From NCBI GenBank assembly GCA_035701505.1, contig DASSSA010000099.1, positions 1 to 7,873 of the forward strand: 7,873 nt of DNA, read 5' to 3'. Below, piece after piece: positions 7,022 to 7,873 of this stretch. How positions within the stretch are numbered: the first letter of the stretch is position 1; the number at the start of each line of letters is the position of its first letter. Source of the DNA: AC-69 sp035701505 (GTDB lineage: Bacteria > Actinomycetota > UBA4738 > HRBIN12). A model generated the notes under the pieces. It worked only from the letters and a program-made list of their open reading frames with translations, made no database searches and was not told where the DNA came from. The translations under genes were made by a program, and so were the position numbers.

Positions 7022-7483
7022 CTAGGCGTGGGATGCGGCCGCGGCGTCCCGCCCCCACCAGATCGCCTGGGAGAGTGACCGAAGCAGGATCTCGGCCGAC
7101 GCGAGGTTGGTTGCCACGGGCACCCCATGCACGTCGCAGACCTTCAGCAGTGCCTGGATGTCCGGCTCGTGGGGATGGGCGGTCAGGGGATCGCGGAGGA
7201 ACACGACGGCGTCCACATCGCCCTGGACGATCCGCGCGCCGATCTGGATGTCGCCGCCTTCGGGCCCGCTGCCGAAGCGCTCGACGGGAAGGCCAACCTC
7301 CTCCGAGAGGAGGGCTCCGGTGTGGAACGTGGCCAGCAGGTGCAGCCGTGCCAGGCTGGAGCGATACCGCTTGGCCAGGCGCAGGAGGTCGTCCTTCTTC
7401 TCGTCGTGGGCCACGAGCGCGAGCACCGCCTTGCGGGGGGACTCGTCGTTCGGGTTGCTGGGGATGCCGATCTGTCGATCCAT
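7022..7483 (-). CDS. mgsA: Methylglyoxal synthase
   Basis: MgsA converts dihydroxyacetone phosphate to methylglyoxal and phosphate, a bypass of lower glycolysis that relieves phosphate shortage or sugar-phosphate build-up; it is cytoplasmic. The 153-residue product matches the family size (about 150). Catalytic and phosphate-binding residues keep a constant offset of 7 from the E. coli numbering as I recall it: His26-Asp27 (VAHD), Asp78 (SGPEGGD), Asp98 (LRDPL), His105 and Asp108 (HPHEPD). VPVATNLASAE at 121-131 is also typical. The ATG at 7483 was chosen because the N-terminus then has the usual length; the open frame upstream to 7645 runs into the tRNA gene. No Shine-Dalgarno sequence precedes it, but a TACCCT -10 box ends 7 nt before the ATG, suggesting a leaderless message. 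No glyoxalase or glycolytic gene is nearby. It converges with the UPF0182 gene. Confidence 0.95.
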   Translation of the reverse strand: MDRQIGIPSNPNDESPRKAVLALVAHDEKKDDLLRLAKRYRSSLARLHLLATFHTGALLSEEVGLPVERFGSGPEGGDIQIGARIVQGDVDAVVFLRDPLTAHPHEPDIQALLKVCDVHGVPVATNLASAEILLRSLSQAIWWGRDAAAASHA

Positions 7484-7490
7484 GTCTTCG

Positions 7491-7496
7491 AGGGTA
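7491..7496 (-). promoter_or_regulatory. -10 box (TACCCT) for a leaderless mgsA message
   Basis: On the minus strand TACCCT ends 7 nt before the mgsA ATG at 7483, so the predicted transcription start coincides with the start codon. No ribosome-binding site is present between them. The -35 position (about 7514-7519) shows no consensus and instead lies inside the inverted repeat at 7509-7525. Confidence 0.4.
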
Positions 7497-7508
7497 CCGG
7501 TCGGGATC

Positions 7509-7525
7509 GGGGAGGAAGCCTCCCC
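7509..7525. repeat. Perfect 7-bp inverted repeat upstream of mgsA (GGGGAGG-AAG-CCTCCCC)
   Basis: GGGGAGG (7509-7515) and CCTCCCC (7519-7525) are perfect inverted copies with a 3-nt loop. The repeat covers the expected -35 region of mgsA, so it could be an operator. It could instead form a hairpin in a transcript crossing the mgsA-tRNA gap, but no T-run follows on either strand, which argues against an intrinsic terminator. Confidence 0.5.
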
Positions 7526-7573
7526 CGGGTTAACGATGTGTGAAGGTTGAGAGCTCACGATCAGTCGATGGGC

Positions 7574-7603
7574 TTGGCGCTGGGGGTGGCGTGTTGCTAG
7601 CAT
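7574..7603 (+). promoter_or_regulatory. Promoter of the initiator tRNA gene (TTGGCG-18 bp-TAGCAT)
   Basis: TTGGCG (7574-7579) matches TTGACA at four of six bases and is followed after 18 bp by TAGCAT (7598-7603). The -10 box ends only 5 nt before the first tRNA base, so the primary transcript has almost no 5' leader. It is the best -35/-10 pair in the chromosomal part of the window. Confidence 0.55.
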
Positions 7604-7608
7604 CGGTC

Positions 7609-7682
7609 TGCGGGGTGGAGCAGTCCGGTAGCTCGCTGGGCTCATAACCCAGAGGTCACGGGTTCAAATCCCGTCCCCGCGA
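7609..7682 (+). tRNA. Initiator tRNA-Met (fMet), anticodon CAU
   Basis: The sequence folds as a full cloverleaf of 74 nt without CCA. The D stem is GAGC/GCTC (7618-7621/7631-7634), the anticodon stem CTGGG/CCCAG (7636-7640/7648-7652), with CAT at 7643-7645. The T stem is ACGGG/CCCGT (7658-7662/7670-7674) with loop TTCAAAT, and the acceptor stem pairs 7610-7615 with 7675-7680. Initiator hallmarks are three consecutive G-C pairs next to the anticodon loop, an A11-U24 pair in the D stem, and no Watson-Crick pair at 1-72 (U1 facing G72 here; C1-A72 in E. coli). A73 is followed by CTA, so CCA is not encoded and must be added enzymatically. This tRNA delivers formyl-methionine at translation starts. 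Its 3' end abuts the putative integrative element. Confidence 0.93.
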
Positions 7683-7701
7683 CTACAAAGTACCTGGTAG
7701 T
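7682..7701. repeat. Short inverted repeats next to the tRNA 3' end, possible recombinase site
   Basis: ACTAC (7682-7686) and GTAGT (7697-7701) are perfect inverted copies separated by 10 nt, and the nine-base quasi-palindrome TACCTGGTA (7691-7699) overlaps the right arm. Tyrosine recombinases bind such imperfect inverted core or arm sites. The arms are short enough to arise by chance. Confidence 0.25.
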
Positions 7702-7708
7702 TGGCCCA

Positions 7709-7737
7709 TTGACACCCCTCTCCCGTCAAGATACCCT
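7709..7737 (+). promoter_or_regulatory. Near-consensus promoter of the integrase gene (TTGACA-17 bp-TACCCT)
   Basis: A perfect -35 TTGACA (7709-7714) is followed after exactly 17 bp by TACCCT (7732-7737), a TAnnnT -10 box. Transcription is predicted from about 7744-7745, giving a leader of roughly 31 nt. This is the only full consensus -35 in the window. A TTGAC/GTCAA pair (7709-7713/7725-7729) lies within the spacer and could serve as an operator. Confidence 0.65.
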
Positions 7738-7764
7738 TGTCGTTGGACTATCGAAGGACAAGGG
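7734..7764. repeat. Perfect 8-bp inverted repeat spanning the integrase -10 box and ribosome-binding site
   Basis: CCCTTGTC (7734-7741) and GACAAGGG (7757-7764) are exact inverted copies with a 15-nt spacer. The left arm overlaps the -10 box (7732-7737) and the right arm overlaps the start of the Shine-Dalgarno sequence GGGAGG (7762-7767), itself 8 nt before the ATG. The most natural reading is an operator for a repressor or for the integrase itself. An RNA hairpin is less likely because the left arm lies mostly upstream of the predicted transcription start. Confidence 0.6.
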
Positions 7765-7775
7765 AGGGGACCACA

Positions 7776-7873
7776 ATGGCGGGCAAGTGGGAGAGGACCA
7801 AGGTCCCGGGCGTCTACGTCCAGATCAGGGCGGACGGCAAGTCCCGGTACAAGGCGGCCTTCCGGGACGCCCG
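7776..7873 (+). CDS. Probable tyrosine-recombinase (phage-type) integrase, N-terminal fragment cut by window edge
   Basis: Only 32 codons and two bases are visible. The peptide contains KVPGVYVQIRADGKSRY followed by KAAFRDA, which resembles the N-terminal arm-type DNA-binding domain of tyrosine integrases: a beta-sheet module of the form GVY-x-R-x-DGK-x-RY-x-x-x-x-RD. That domain binds the arm sites of att DNA; the catalytic R-H-R-Y residues would lie beyond the window. The ATG at 7776 is supported by GGGAGG 8 nt upstream and by a consensus promoter. Position directly downstream of a tRNA, reading away from it, strongly supports an integrase. Family call is by motif and context only; the class of element cannot be told. 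Confidence 0.75.
   Translation, partial: MAGKWERTKVPGVYVQIRADGKSRYKAAFRDA

Larger units (their letters stand above)
7683..7873 (+). mobile_element. Probable left end of a genomic island or prophage integrated at the initiator tRNA
   Basis: Directly after the tRNA 3' end the base composition drops (about 54% G+C over 7683-7775 by hand count, against clearly richer coding DNA to the left). The first gene encountered looks like a tyrosine-recombinase integrase reading away from the tRNA. That is the classical layout of tRNA-targeted islands, where the tRNA 3' half serves as the attachment core. The other end and its duplicated core are outside the window, so the extent and whether the element is intact cannot be judged. 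Confidence 0.5.

Noticed and set aside
6988..7024. Possible terminator between the convergent UPF0182 and mgsA genes
   Set aside because: Only a 4-bp GAGC/GCTC pairing with a long loop and no T-run is present, so no intrinsic terminator can be supported.
7539..7559. TGTGA...TCACG arms resembling a CRP-type site between mgsA and the tRNA
   Set aside because: The spacer is 11 nt, not the 6 nt of CRP sites, and the arms are short.
7484..7645. N-terminal extension of mgsA up to 7645
   Set aside because: It would run through the tRNA promoter and into the tRNA gene; the family N-terminus fits the ATG at 7483.
7683..7708. Terminator for the tRNA
   Set aside because: The only stem available is the 5-bp ACTAC/GTAGT pair and no T-run follows; the native terminator may have been displaced by the inserted element.

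Overview
The window looks like chromosomal DNA of a high-G+C actinomycete-type bacterium (Actinomycetota), probably not a Streptomyces or Mycobacterium. Evidence: strongly GC-biased third codon positions, several TAnnnT -10 boxes placed so close to ATG codons that the messages would be leaderless, and three gene families that travel together in Actinobacteria. These three are a DUF2342/zincin_2 metalloprotease, a YlbL-type membrane PDZ-Lon protease and a giant UPF0182 membrane protein. From memory of M. tuberculosis, Rv3193c-Rv3195 carries the same trio. A lone mreB-like gene without mreC/mreD beside it and a methylglyoxal synthase suggest a deeper-branching lineage, but this is inference.

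Layout, left to right. Positions 1-1074 (minus): metalloprotease, cut by the left edge before its C-terminus. A 74-bp divergent promoter region separates it from moaE (1149-1574, plus), whose stop codon shares a base with the GTG start of an mreB-like gene (1574-2581, plus). Six bases on lies the convergent end of a two-helix small membrane protein of unknown function (2588-2953, minus). A 75-bp divergent region follows, then the PDZ-Lon protease (3029-4015, plus) and the UPF0182 protein (4081-6990, plus). Thirty-one bases on is the convergent mgsA (7022-7483, minus). After a 125-bp divergent region comes an initiator tRNA-Met(CAU) gene (7609-7682, plus). Directly downstream of the tRNA, in DNA of visibly lower G+C, a near-consensus promoter drives the first 32 codons of what looks like a tyrosine-recombinase integrase (7776 to the right edge). 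No gene-free stretch exceeds 300 bases.

How the parts may work together. The metalloprotease, PDZ-Lon protease, UPF0182 protein and perhaps the small membrane protein form a conserved but functionally undefined envelope/proteolysis neighbourhood. MoaE makes molybdopterin and shares a message with an actin-like protein, an odd pairing. mgsA is a stand-alone metabolic gene. The right edge most likely marks one end of a genomic island integrated at the initiator tRNA. If an undescribed system is present, its cargo would lie to the right of this window and cannot be seen here. I found no CRISPR array, transposase, rRNA or recognisable defence gene.
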